A DNA stretch of 64,000 nt from CALKWS01 sp051020515 (GTDB taxonomy: Bacteria; Actinomycetota; Actinomycetes; Actinomycetales; Beutenbergiaceae). A program made the position numbers and the translations under genes. Positions within the stretch are counted from its first letter, which is position 1. The number at the start of each line of letters is the position of its first letter. Where the stretch lies: contig NZ_CP194857.1 of the NCBI RefSeq assembly GCF_051020515.1, positions 1,116,001 through 1,180,000 on the forward strand. Reading direction: 5' to 3'. Of the stretch, positions 10,607-18,953 are shown piece by piece. The notes under the pieces were generated by a model that was not told where the DNA came from, made no database searches, and saw only the letters and a program-made list of their open reading frames with translations.

Positions 10607-11893
10607 CGCCGCTCCTCCCCTAACCCGTCTCGCACCTCGTCCGAGGCCCCCGAACTCCCGACCCCTTGAGCCGGCAGTTCCGCCCGCAGCACCCACCGCT
10701 CCCCCATCGGCCCGGCCTCCAGCGTGCCCCCCCAGCACCCGCACCCGCTCGGCCAGTGAGGCCAACCCCATCCCGGCCCGAGCAGCCTCCCCGCGCCCAG
10801 CAGAATCCCGGCGCCCAGCAGACCCCTGCAACGGATTGCTCACCTCCACCACCACAGCCTCACGGCCTCCCCCGCGCACCGAGACCTCCACCGAGCCCCC
10901 GCACCCGTGTCGCAGCGCATTGGTCAGCCCCTCTTGCACGATCCGGTAGATGGCCCGTCCCACGGCCGGACCCACCTCCTCGTCCACCGCGAGCGCGAGT
11001 TCCACCTGCACCCCGGCCGAGCGGGTCCGCTCCACCAGGGCAGGCACCTCCTCAAGGCCTGCCTGCGGGGCCAGGGGAGCGTCGTCGTCGACCATCATGT
11101 CCAGCAGTCCGCGCAACTCCGCCTGCGCCTCCCCGGCCGTCTGCCGTAGCGATTTGGCCTGGGCTTCGACCACCTCCCGCTCGGCGTCGGGGTTCACTTC
11201 CAGGGCGCCGGCTTGCATGGAGATGAGCGCCAGTTTGTGGCCCACCACGTCATGCATCTCCCCAGAGATGCGCTCCCGCTCGGCGGCCACGGCCCGGGCG
11301 GCCCGCAGTTCCTGCTCCTCCTCTGCCCGCCGGGCCCGTTCGCGCAGCGTCGCCACAAGGGCCCGGCGCTGGGCGAGGAACGCCCCCAGCAGCATCGGCA
11401 ACCCGATCAAGAGCGCCAACTCGGCGGCCAACTCCAGCCACGGTTCGAGCAGAGCCGGCACCGGCTCTCCCTCGAACGTCAGTCCGGCGCCCATGGTCGA
11501 CGGGAACGCCTGCACCTGGAAACTGATCACTACCAGCCCCGCGGCCAGCGCCGCCACCAGAGCGGTGAGGCGGTCCCGGCGCCGTAGCACCAGGGAGAAC
11601 ATCGCCACCGGCAGCACCGCATCGGTGCTGGTGGCCACCAGCACCAGTGCCACCACGGGCAGCACCAGCGGGCGGTGGTGACGCACCAGCACGCCCCACA
11701 CCACCGCCGGAACGGCCAGGGCGATCAGCACTCGCTGCCAGGTGTGCGCGTCGGGTTCGATGATCGCGGAGACGCACGAGCCGACAGTGATGAGCAGGTA
11801 CAGCCAGGTCCACCCGCCCAGCCACCGGTGCGGCCACCCGCGCGAACCTGCCCGCGCCGGACCGCCGCTCACCGCTTCTGGACTGGCCCTCAC
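10603..11893 (-). CDS. NarL-type sensor histidine kinase (frameshift in C7 run 10727-10733)
   Basis: Rejoined length is 429 residues from a GTG start at 11893. The N-terminus has about five to six membrane segments, beginning WLYLLITVGSCVSAI. The HisKA_3 dimerisation helix carries the phospho-acceptor histidine in GEMHDVVGHKLALIS near residue 212. The ATPase domain shows IVQEGLTNALRHG and GMGLASLAERV. No large extracellular loop is present, so it probably senses membrane or envelope state, as kinases beside ABC exporters often do. One extra G in the seven-base run shifts the last 35 residues; correcting it gives a stop that overlaps the regulator start. Confidence 0.88.
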
Positions 11894-12036
11894 GCGCCTC
11901 AGCCTACGGGCGGCCCTGCGCGCGGGTCCTCCTGCTTTGGTGTCCCACGACCCCGGCGGGCCTACTACCTTGGTCGCAGCACACTCCGGCCGTAGGCAGG
12001 AGGATCGCCACCCGCCACCGCGGCAGGCTGCTGGGC

Positions 12037-12990
12037 ATGATCACTTATGAGAACGTGACCAAGCGATACGGCGGGCGCACCGTCGTCGACGACGTGACCT
12101 TCACCGCCCCGGCGGGCGCGGTGACCGCGTTCCTGGGGCCCAACGGTGCCGGGAAGTCCACCAGCATGCGGATCCTGGCCGGCCTGTCCCGGGCCGATTC
12201 GGGCGCAGCCCTGGTGAACGGGCAGACGGTGACCCAGTTGCCCAACCCCGGGCGCGTGGTAGGCCTGATGCTCGATGCCAGTGCCCTGCACCGCGGGCGC
12301 ACCTGCGCAGAATCGGTGCAGATGGCCGCCGCTGCCACCGGGGTGGGAACGCAGCGGGCGCGCGATGCCTTGGACGCCGTGGGCCTGGGCGCAGCCGCCG
12401 GACTACGGGTGGCGGCGTGCTCGCTGGGGATGCGCCAGCGGCTCGGCCTCGCGGTGGCCCTGGTCGGCAGACCCCGGGCGCTGGTGCTCGACGAACCGTT
12501 CAACGGCCTGGACCCCGAAGCGATCCACGACCTGCGCTCGGTGCTGCGCGACTTCTCCGCGACCGGCGGGGCGGTGCTGCTGTCCTCCCACCTGCTGGGT
12601 GAAGTGCAGTCCGTGGCCGACCGGCTCGTGGTGCTGCGCGCCGGCACCGTGGTGGCCAACGGCAGTGCGCCTGATCTCACCGCGGCGGGGCGCACCAGGG
12701 TGCGAGCCGAGCGATCGGGCGACCTGCAACAGGCACTGACCGGTGACGGGCTGCAGGTCACGGCCGAGGACGGCGACTGGCTGACCGTAGCGGCCCCGCC
12801 CGGGCAGGTCGGTCACCTCGCCCTGGCTGCCGGGATCGCGCTGACCGGCCTGGAGGAGCGACGCACCGACCTGACCGACCTGTTCCTGACCCTGACGTCC
12901 GGCGACTCGGCCCACGACGCCGGATCAACCCACGATGCCACTGACGACACCGAGACCGACCCCAACCACGACACTGCGAGGGCAGCCTGA
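12037..12990 (+). CDS. ABC exporter ATP-binding subunit
   Basis: This 317-residue ATPase has Walker A (GPNGAGKST), signature CSLGMRQRLGLA (a variant of LSGGQ), Walker B plus D-loop ALVLDEPFNGLD and the H-loop SSHLLGEV. The C-terminal extension after residue 230 is typical of DrrA/BcrA-like drug or lantibiotic exporters. It overlaps the permease gene by one base (TGATG). It is divergent from the two-component genes across 143 bases, a usual arrangement for an envelope-stress or peptide-antibiotic detoxification module. The substrate cannot be told from the sequence. Confidence 0.92.
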   Translation: MITYENVTKRYGGRTVVDDVTFTAPAGAVTAFLGPNGAGKSTSMRILAGLSRADSGAALVNGQTVTQLPNPGRVVGLMLDASALHRGRTCAESVQMAAAATGVGTQRARDALDAVGLGAAAGLRVAACSLGMRQRLGLAVALVGRPRALVLDEPFNGLDPEAIHDLRSVLRDFSATGGAVLLSSHLLGEVQSVADRLVVLRAGTVVANGSAPDLTAAGRTRVRAERSGDLQQALTGDGLQVTAEDGDWLTVAAPPGQVGHLALAAGIALTGLEERRTDLTDLFLTLTSGDSAHDAGSTHDATDDTETDPNHDTARAA

Positions 12991-13805
12991 TGACCAGCAC
13001 GACCACCAGCCCACCGACACCGGCCGCGTCGAGCCCTCTCGCACGCCTGCTGGACTCGACCTCCGCTGGCACCCCGGCCCAGCCGATCACCATGCGCACC
13101 CGTCTCTACCTGGAACTGCGTAAGGCGCTGAACACCCGCTCGGGACTCATCCTGACTCTGGCGGCTCTGGCGTGGGCGCCCCTGGTGCTGATCGCCTCGC
13201 TCGTTGCCGTGGGCACCAGCGGGCACGACGCCGAGACGATCCTGGGCATCGGTGCCACCGGTGTGGCGGTGCTGTTGCCGATCGTCACGTTGTTGCACGT
13301 GACCGGCGAGTGGGGGCAACGCTCGATCCTCACCACCTTCTCCCTGGATCCCGCGCGCGGGAGGATCCTGGTCGCCAAGGTCTTGGCCGGTCAGGTGCTC
13401 GCGCTGGCCGTGATCGCCTCCGCACTCGCCTTCTCCCTGATCACCGCGCTCCTGATGGGAGTGGACCTGGGTGGCACTCGGGATCTGGGGCGCGTCCTGC
13501 TGGGTTTGGCGGCCGGGGGGACGCTGTATGCCCTGATGGGCTCGGCCCTGGGTGCCATGACCCTGTCCACCCCGCTGGGCCTGGGCGTTCTGCTGGTCGC
13601 GCCGCAGCTGGTGCTGAACCTGGGCCCCTTGGCCGGCGAGCGCTGGGCAGAGGTGGGGCCCTGGGTGGAGATCAGCATGCGCCTGGGCGAACTCACCGGC
13701 GGCACCGTCGCGCACTGGGGCCATCTGGCCGTGGCGTGCGCGCTCTGGATCGCCCTGCCGCTGGTTGTTGGGTTCTGGAGGGTTCGCCGGGCCGACGTGG
13801 CCTGA
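12990..13805 (+). CDS. ABC exporter permease subunit
   Basis: The protein is 271 residues with a serine/threonine/proline-rich cytoplasmic head and about six membrane helices, including LILTLAALAWAPLVLIASLV and the last, LAVACALWIALPLVVGFW. Its architecture matches ABC-2 type permeases that pair with DrrA-like ATPases. The start ATG shares one base with the ATPase stop. It presumably forms the dimeric channel. The roughly 200 bases downstream hold the promoter and operator of the next gene. Confidence 0.85.
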   Translation: MTSTTTSPPTPAASSPLARLLDSTSAGTPAQPITMRTRLYLELRKALNTRSGLILTLAALAWAPLVLIASLVAVGTSGHDAETILGIGATGVAVLLPIVTLLHVTGEWGQRSILTTFSLDPARGRILVAKVLAGQVLALAVIASALAFSLITALLMGVDLGGTRDLGRVLLGLAAGGTLYALMGSALGAMTLSTPLGLGVLLVAPQLVLNLGPLAGERWAEVGPWVEISMRLGELTGGTVAHWGHLAVACALWIALPLVVGFWRVRRADVA

Positions 13806-13936
13806 GGCTCTGCCGAGCTGCCCGGTCTCAGATCGCCATCGCCTCGCACTCAGGTATAGACCGCAAAGCGTTCACCGATCCTCCTCGATGAAAAGTCCAA
13901 TCCTCCGCACTATGGAGTCATAGGCGCAGGTTTCCC

Positions 13937-13964
13937 TTGACACGGACGGAGGGTTCTCTAGTGT
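13937..13964 (+). promoter_or_regulatory. Predicted promoter of the phosphoesterase gene
   Basis: TTGACA at 13937-13942, a 16-base spacer and TAGTGT at 13959-13964 fit the actinobacterial housekeeping pattern. Transcription would start inside or just after the palindrome that follows, about 30 bases before the ATG at 14004. Confidence 0.6.
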
Positions 13965-13976
13965 TGGTCTAGACCT
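13965..13976. promoter_or_regulatory. DasR/NagR-type (dre-like) operator
   Basis: The perfect ten-base palindrome GGTCTAGACC at 13966-13975, extended to TGGTCTAGACC, matches the core of the DasR-responsive element consensus ACTGGTCTAGACCACT. It lies directly after the predicted -10 box, where a bound repressor would block initiation. The GntR/HutC-family gene at 16275-16988 is the obvious candidate regulator. Confidence 0.65.
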
Positions 13977-14003
13977 GATTGGTGCGATACCCCACGGAGA
14001 ACG

Positions 14004-16268
14004 ATGATGTCTTCAGCCCGAACCGAGACCACCTCGACCGCCTTGTCACTCAAGTCCCTCACCACGTCGGTCAGCCGGCGCGCCGTCCTCCTGGGCGGCG
14101 GAGCGGGTGCGCTGAGCCTGGCCCTGGGGGGCGGGCGGGTGCACGCGGTACCCGGGGGCGAACCGGGCAGTTTCGCGATGCTGATGGACCTGCACATCGA
14201 TGATGAGCGTCCCGCCCGCACCGCCGACTTCGAGCGCATCATGGCCCACATCGAGGCCCGCAACCCTGGCTTCGTGCTCAACTGCGGCGACATCACCGAA
14301 CTCGGCCTGGCCCGGGAGTACGAGGCCTACCTGGCCGCCATCCCGGAGAGCCTGCGCGAAGCGATGATGGAGGTGCCGGGCAACCACGAGCAGCAGTGGA
14401 GCGTCAACTACGACCTCTACGAGCAGTACCTGGGCGAGGGCACTTACAGTTTCGACGCCGGCGGACTGCACTTCATCGGGCTGGACCCCCAGGCGATGAT
14501 GGAGTGGGGCTGGTTCTACGACGACGACGTGCTCGACTGGCTGGAGCGGGACCTGCGCAGCGTTCCCGAGGCCACGCCGATCATCCTGTTCCAGCACTAC
14601 GCCATGGGCGCGGACTGGAACTACGTCCACAACGACGACGAGGTGCTGCGCATCATCGAGGGCTACCCCGTCCGAGGCATCTTCGTGGGCCACTCCCACC
14701 TCACCGAGGTCTCCCGGTACAACGGCGACCCAGGTCATCGGGAACTCCCTCAAGAACGGGCCGTACTACTACTGGGTGGAGCGCACGGACACCGACTCCG
14801 GGCCGGCACTGGAGATCACCGAGGTGACCGTCCACGCCGATGGGGAAGCCGAAGAGGAACAACTCGCGATCGTGCCCCTGGACGATCCGGGCCCCGGTGG
14901 AGACCTGGGCCCCTTCCAGATGCGCGCCAACCCCGAGGGTTCGGAGGTGGCGATGCGGGTGGACGTGCACCCGCGTGCCGACGTGCGGGAGGTTCAGGCC
15001 CGGGTGCACCCCTACGCCTACGGGCGGGACCTGGAGCGGTGGGTGAACCTGGACCGCACCGGGCAGGCCGGGGGGCGGCGCTGGGCCGGGCAGGTCGACG
15101 CCGCCGAACTGTGGCCCGGACCGCACAAGATGGAGGTGCGGGCCGTGGGCGCCGACGGTGCCGTCTACGACGACGTGGTGCGCTTTGAGTTGCCCACCTC
15201 TTCGGCCCGGGTGGAGTGGACCACGCAACTGCAGGGCCGCATCCAGGGCGCCCTGGCGGAGCGCGACGGCGTCGTGGTCGCCGGGACCACCACCGGTCAC
15301 CTCGAGGCCTACGCCCCCACCCACCGGTCGAACCCCCCGGTCTGGCGCACCACCACCGGACCGGTGTACCGGCAACCGGTGTTCACCCCGGACGGCTCGC
15401 ATCTCCTGGTCCCCTCCTCCGACCATCACCTGTACGCCCACGACGCCGGCAGCGGCGCCGAACTGTGGTCCACCGAGCTCGGTTCACCCCTGGCCGGGGA
15501 TCTCGCCCTGGCCGAGGTGGACGGCCAGGACCGCGTGTTCGTGGCGGTGGGGACCACCCTGTTCAGCCTGGACCTGGGCGGTGAGGTGCTGTGGTCGGCC
15601 GAGTTCAACGGCATCTGCGCCGGCCGCCCGGAGTGCGACGGGGAGCAGGTCTACATCGGCAGCGGGGACGGCAACGCCTACGCCTTCGACGCCCGCACCG
15701 GCGAACTGGCCTGGCAGCGGGCCCTGGTGGACCGGGGCAGCACCTACGGCAACGTGTTGTACGGCCCGTGGGCCTGCTACGTCCGCCTGCTGCCCGACGG
15801 TGCGGTGCTGTTCACCACCTTCACCAACGCCATCGCCCTCGATGCCGCGACCGGCCAGGTCCGCTGGGAGGGCGAGGGCGACGACCTGGGCACGGTCCAG
15901 GTGCTCTACACCCCGCCCACGGTGACCGAGTACGGGATCCTGCTGGTGGACGGTCTCAACGGGACGGTGCATGTGGTGGATGAGACCACCGGGAGCCAGA
16001 AGTGGCAGGCCGAGGCGCTGCCGCGCAACTTCGGTGCCGCCCCAGTGCCCAGCCCCGAGAACGACTCGGTGTACTGGCTGGTCGGGCAGAGCGGCCTGCT
16101 TGTCCGGATCGACCTGGCGAATAAGTCGGTGGATCAGGTGCTGCAAGTGCTGCCGAACTACACCCAGTCCACCGCGGCGCTGGTGGGTTCGGGCAGTGAG
16201 CAGGTGCTGGTGGCGGGCGGTCAGGCGGGGGGGTGCTGCACGGCGTGGTCGGTCTGCACCAGGTGTAG
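14004..16268 (+). CDS. Tat-exported calcineurin-like phosphoesterase fused to a PQQ-type beta-propeller (two frameshifts)
   Basis: Rejoined length is about 754 residues. A twin-arginine signal (SRRAVLLGGGAGALSLAL) directs export. The metallophosphoesterase domain has MDLHIDD, NCGDITELG, VPGNHEQQW, LFQHYAMG and GIFVGHSH, close to the family metal-binding pattern. From about residue 400 a propeller follows with repeats such as GSGAELWSTELGS and DARTGELAWQRA. One base is extra near 14726 (after SRYNG) and one G is missing in the G7 run at 16227-16233; fixing both gives the natural end VGLHQV. The substrate is unknown. With a dre-like operator and amino-sugar neighbours, a cell-wall or glycan phosphodiester is plausible but inferred. 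Confidence 0.8.
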
Positions 16269-16274
16269 CCGACC

Positions 16275-16988
16275 TCAGGGCTCGGGTCGGGCCACCACGA
16301 AGGAGAAGTCGTACAGATCCCCGCGGCACAGCGACTGCCCGCTCTCCACGACCCGGCCGCGCTGATCCCTGCTGACCCGCTTCACGTGCAGGGCCGCGGA
16401 GTTCGGTTCCACATCCAGCAGTTGTGCCGTGCGCTCACCGAGGTTGACCGCCCGGACGTCCTGGTGCGCCCGCTGCAGGCGGATACCGTAACGCCGCTCC
16501 AGCAGTCGGTAGAGGGATTGGGTGAGGTCCTCCTCCAGCAACCCGGGGAACCGGGCCGCGTGCAGGCACACCTCCTCGTGGCACATGGGGCTGCCATCGC
16601 CCAGCCGCAGGCGTTCGATCCGATAGATCGTGGTGCCCGGTGAGATGCCCAGGTCCACGGCGATGTGAGTGGGGGCGGGGATCTCCTCGGCCGCGATCAG
16701 TTCGGTGCGGGGGTCATAACCGCGCGCGGCCAGGTCCTCGGAGAACGACGTGAGCGAGGGCCCCTTGGACACCCGGGGCCGCGCCACGAAGGTGCCGACA
16801 CCCCGCACCGAGCGCAGCACCCCGTCCTCACGAAGCCCGTTCAGCGCCTGGCGCACCGTCATCCGACTGACGCCGAAGCGCTCGGCCAGTTGGCGTTCGG
16901 TGGGCAGCATGTCATCGGGGGCCATCGTGGAGCGCACCTCTGCGAAGATGCGGTCCCGCAGTTCCTCATGCTTGGTCTGGTGCGCCAT
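16275..16988 (-). CDS. GntR/HutC-family regulator, DasR/NagR-like
   Basis: The 237-residue protein has an N-terminal winged helix (MLPTERQLAERFGVSRMTVRQ at about 27-46) and a C-terminal UTRA ligand domain (GTTIYRIERLRL, then SLYRLLERRYGI). This is the layout of DasR and NagR, which bind GlcNAc-6-phosphate or glucosamine-6-phosphate and release TGGTCTAGACCA-type sites. It is the last gene of the minus-strand amino-sugar operon, 64 bases after the kinase, and converges on the phosphoesterase gene with six bases between stops. The dre-like site at 13965 is its likely target. Confidence 0.88.
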   Translation of the reverse strand: MAHQTKHEELRDRIFAEVRSTMAPDDMLPTERQLAERFGVSRMTVRQALNGLREDGVLRSVRGVGTFVARPRVSKGPSLTSFSEDLAARGYDPRTELIAAEEIPAPTHIAVDLGISPGTTIYRIERLRLGDGSPMCHEEVCLHAARFPGLLEEDLTQSLYRLLERRYGIRLQRAHQDVRAVNLGERTAQLLDVEPNSAALHVKRVSRDQRGRVVESGQSLCRGDLYDFSFVVARPEP

Positions 16989-17052
16989 CGGTGCCTCCTG
17001 CAGCCAAGGCTAGGTCACCGCGCAGGCCAAACTGTCCACTCCAGGACGCGGC

Positions 17053-18054
17053 TCAGGCCGGGAAGACCTGCAGGTACGGCTCACGCGATCGCAGGTCGCC
17101 CGCGGCCGCTCCGGCGGCCAGCAGCAGCGCACCATCCAGGCTGCCTCCCTGCGGGGGCAGGACCTGCGCCGTCGGGTGGTGCTTACGCAGCCAGTCGCGG
17201 AACGGTCCGGTGAGCAGGTCCCCGGCGTCGAAGAGCCCGCCGCCCCAACTGATCCGGGCAGGCAGGGCGCCGACTGTGGCGACTGCGTCGGCAGCGGCGG
17301 AACCTGCCTCGGCCAGCCGGTGGGCCGCCTCGGTCCAGATCGAACGAGCGATGCCGTCGTCGTCCCGGGCGGCCTGGGCCACCGCCGGGGCGAAGGAAGC
17401 CAGCAGTGCCGCGGGCGCCTCGGCTCCGTGGACAGCCGCTACCAGGGTGAGCGGGTCCTCGAACCGCTCTCGCATCCGATCGGCCAGCAGGGCTGAACCG
17501 CCGGGACGGCCGTCGACCGAGCGCAGAGCCGCCTGCAGGCCGTGCCGGCCGATCCAGGCCCCACCGCCCTCGTCGCCCACGAAGAGCCCCCAGCCGTCCA
17601 CCTGATGCCACGCGTCCTGATGATTGGTGCCCAGTGCGATCACCCCGGTGCCGGCGGCCACCACGGCGCCGGGCTGCCCCGCCAGGGCGCCGACGTGGGT
17701 GGTCAGGGCGTCCCCGGCAATCACGACCGCGCCGACCTGCAGCTGTGCGCGCAGGCCGCGAGCGATCTGCACCGGTTCCGGGACCAGCCCGGGCAGCCCG
17801 GTGATCCCCAACGCCAGCGCCTCCACGCGCCGCGCGCCGAGCCGGGCCAGCAGGCGATGCACCTGCGCCAGCACCTGGGCGCACAACTGCGGCACGTCCA
17901 CCTGGCCGCGCGAGCGCGGGATGGGCACCTCGCGCCGTTCCTCCAGGCGCTCGCCCAGGGGCGCCTGAGCGGCCTGGACTCGCACGCGCACGCCGCCGCC
18001 GCCGACGTCGACCCCCACCAGGGCCCCCTGCACCCCGGGCCGCTCCCGGATCAT
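17053..18054 (-). CDS. BadF/NagK-type amino-sugar kinase (MurNAc/GlcNAc kinase candidate)
   Basis: The protein is 333 residues of the BadF/BcrA ATPase fold. Visible are phosphate-1 GVDVGGGGVRV, AAGTGVIALGTNHQ, the DEGGGAWIGRHGL motif that resembles mammalian N-acetylglucosamine kinase, and SWGGGLFDAG. Start ATG at 18054 overlaps the murQ stop by four bases. Clostridial MurK, which phosphorylates both MurNAc and GlcNAc at O6, belongs to this family, and coupling to MurQ makes MurNAc-6-phosphate the expected product. Pure GlcNAc kinase activity is the alternative. Confidence 0.78.
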   Translation of the reverse strand: MIRERPGVQGALVGVDVGGGGVRVRVQAAQAPLGERLEERREVPIPRSRGQVDVPQLCAQVLAQVHRLLARLGARRVEALALGITGLPGLVPEPVQIARGLRAQLQVGAVVIAGDALTTHVGALAGQPGAVVAAGTGVIALGTNHQDAWHQVDGWGLFVGDEGGGAWIGRHGLQAALRSVDGRPGGSALLADRMRERFEDPLTLVAAVHGAEAPAALLASFAPAVAQAARDDDGIARSIWTEAAHRLAEAGSAAADAVATVGALPARISWGGGLFDAGDLLTGPFRDWLRKHHPTAQVLPPQGGSLDGALLLAAGAAAGDLRSREPYLQVFPA

Positions 18055-18953
18055 CGGGGGCCGCCGGCCAACAGGCCCAGGGCCGCGCGCACGCTCCCGC
18101 CCCGGGTCAGCGCCTCCTCGGCATCGGTCACGGGCGCGCCGGAGAGCAGCACCGCCAGCGCCACCGGAACCCGGCCCGCGCACTGCTGCAATGTTGCGCG
18201 GCACTGCTCCTCGGGGCTCCCGGTGGCCTCCCGCAGGATCGCCACCGAACGCTCCCGCAGTTTCTCGTTACTGGCCACCAGGCCCACCATCAGGTTGGAG
18301 TAGGTGCGACCCAGTCCGATCATCACCGCGGTGGAGAACGCGTTCAGCAACACCTTGGCAGCCGTGGCGGCCTTCAACCGGGTGGAACCGGTGAGGGCCT
18401 CGGCGCCGGTGTCCGGGGCGATCAGGATCTGCGCGTGCGCGGCCAGGCCCGCGCCGGGGTTGCTGGTGATCAGCGCGGTCAGGGCTCCGGCCCGCCCGGC
18501 GGCGTGCAGCGCCCCGCGCACATAGGCGGTACTGCCCGAGGCACTGACCCCGATCACCACGTCGCCGGCCGTCACACCGGCCAGGTCCGCCAGGCCCTGG
18601 TCCGCGGCGTCCTCGAGGTCGATCGTGGAGTCGGTCAGGGCCGCCGGGCCGCCGGGGAAGTGGGCTCGGATCAGACCGGGGTCGACGCCGAAGGTGGGGG
18701 TGGACTCGGTGGCGTCCAGGACCGCGAGACGTCCGGAGGCGCCGGCGCCGGCGTAGTGGATCCGCCCTCCGGCCCGGACGCGGTCCACGGCGGCCTCCAC
18801 CAGGTCCGCGAGCGCCGGGATCACCTCCCGGGCGGCCGCCACGGCGACGGCGTCCTGCCCCAGGATCATCTCCAGGCGCCGGCCGGGCGACACCACGTCG
18901 ATGTCGTGGGTGGCCGGGTTGCGCCGCTCCGTGCTCGGCGACGGGGCGGTCAT
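18051..18953 (-). CDS. murQ: N-acetylmuramic acid 6-phosphate etherase
   Basis: The 300-residue SIS-domain protein begins with the MurQ hallmark STERRNPATHDIDV. It carries GAGASGRLAVLDATES with the catalytic E83 at the Escherichia coli position, VSASGSTAYVRGAL for phosphosugar binding and STRLKAATAAKVLLNAFST. MurQ splits the lactyl ether of MurNAc-6-phosphate to GlcNAc-6-phosphate and D-lactate in the cytoplasm. ATGA overlaps on both sides tie it to the GH89 and kinase genes. Finding MurQ here says that the imported glycan carries, or is expected to carry, muramic acid. Confidence 0.92.
   Translation of the reverse strand: MTAPSPSTERRNPATHDIDVVSPGRRLEMILGQDAVAVAAAREVIPALADLVEAAVDRVRAGGRIHYAGAGASGRLAVLDATESTPTFGVDPGLIRAHFPGGPAALTDSTIDLEDAADQGLADLAGVTAGDVVIGVSASGSTAYVRGALHAAGRAGALTALITSNPGAGLAAHAQILIAPDTGAEALTGSTRLKAATAAKVLLNAFSTAVMIGLGRTYSNLMVGLVASNEKLRERSVAILREATGSPEEQCRATLQQCAGRVPVALAVLLSGAPVTDAEEALTRGGSVRAALGLLAGGPR

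Noticed and set aside
10666..11226. Proline/arginine-rich plus-strand frame
   Set aside because: It is antisense to the histidine kinase and has no plausible start signal.
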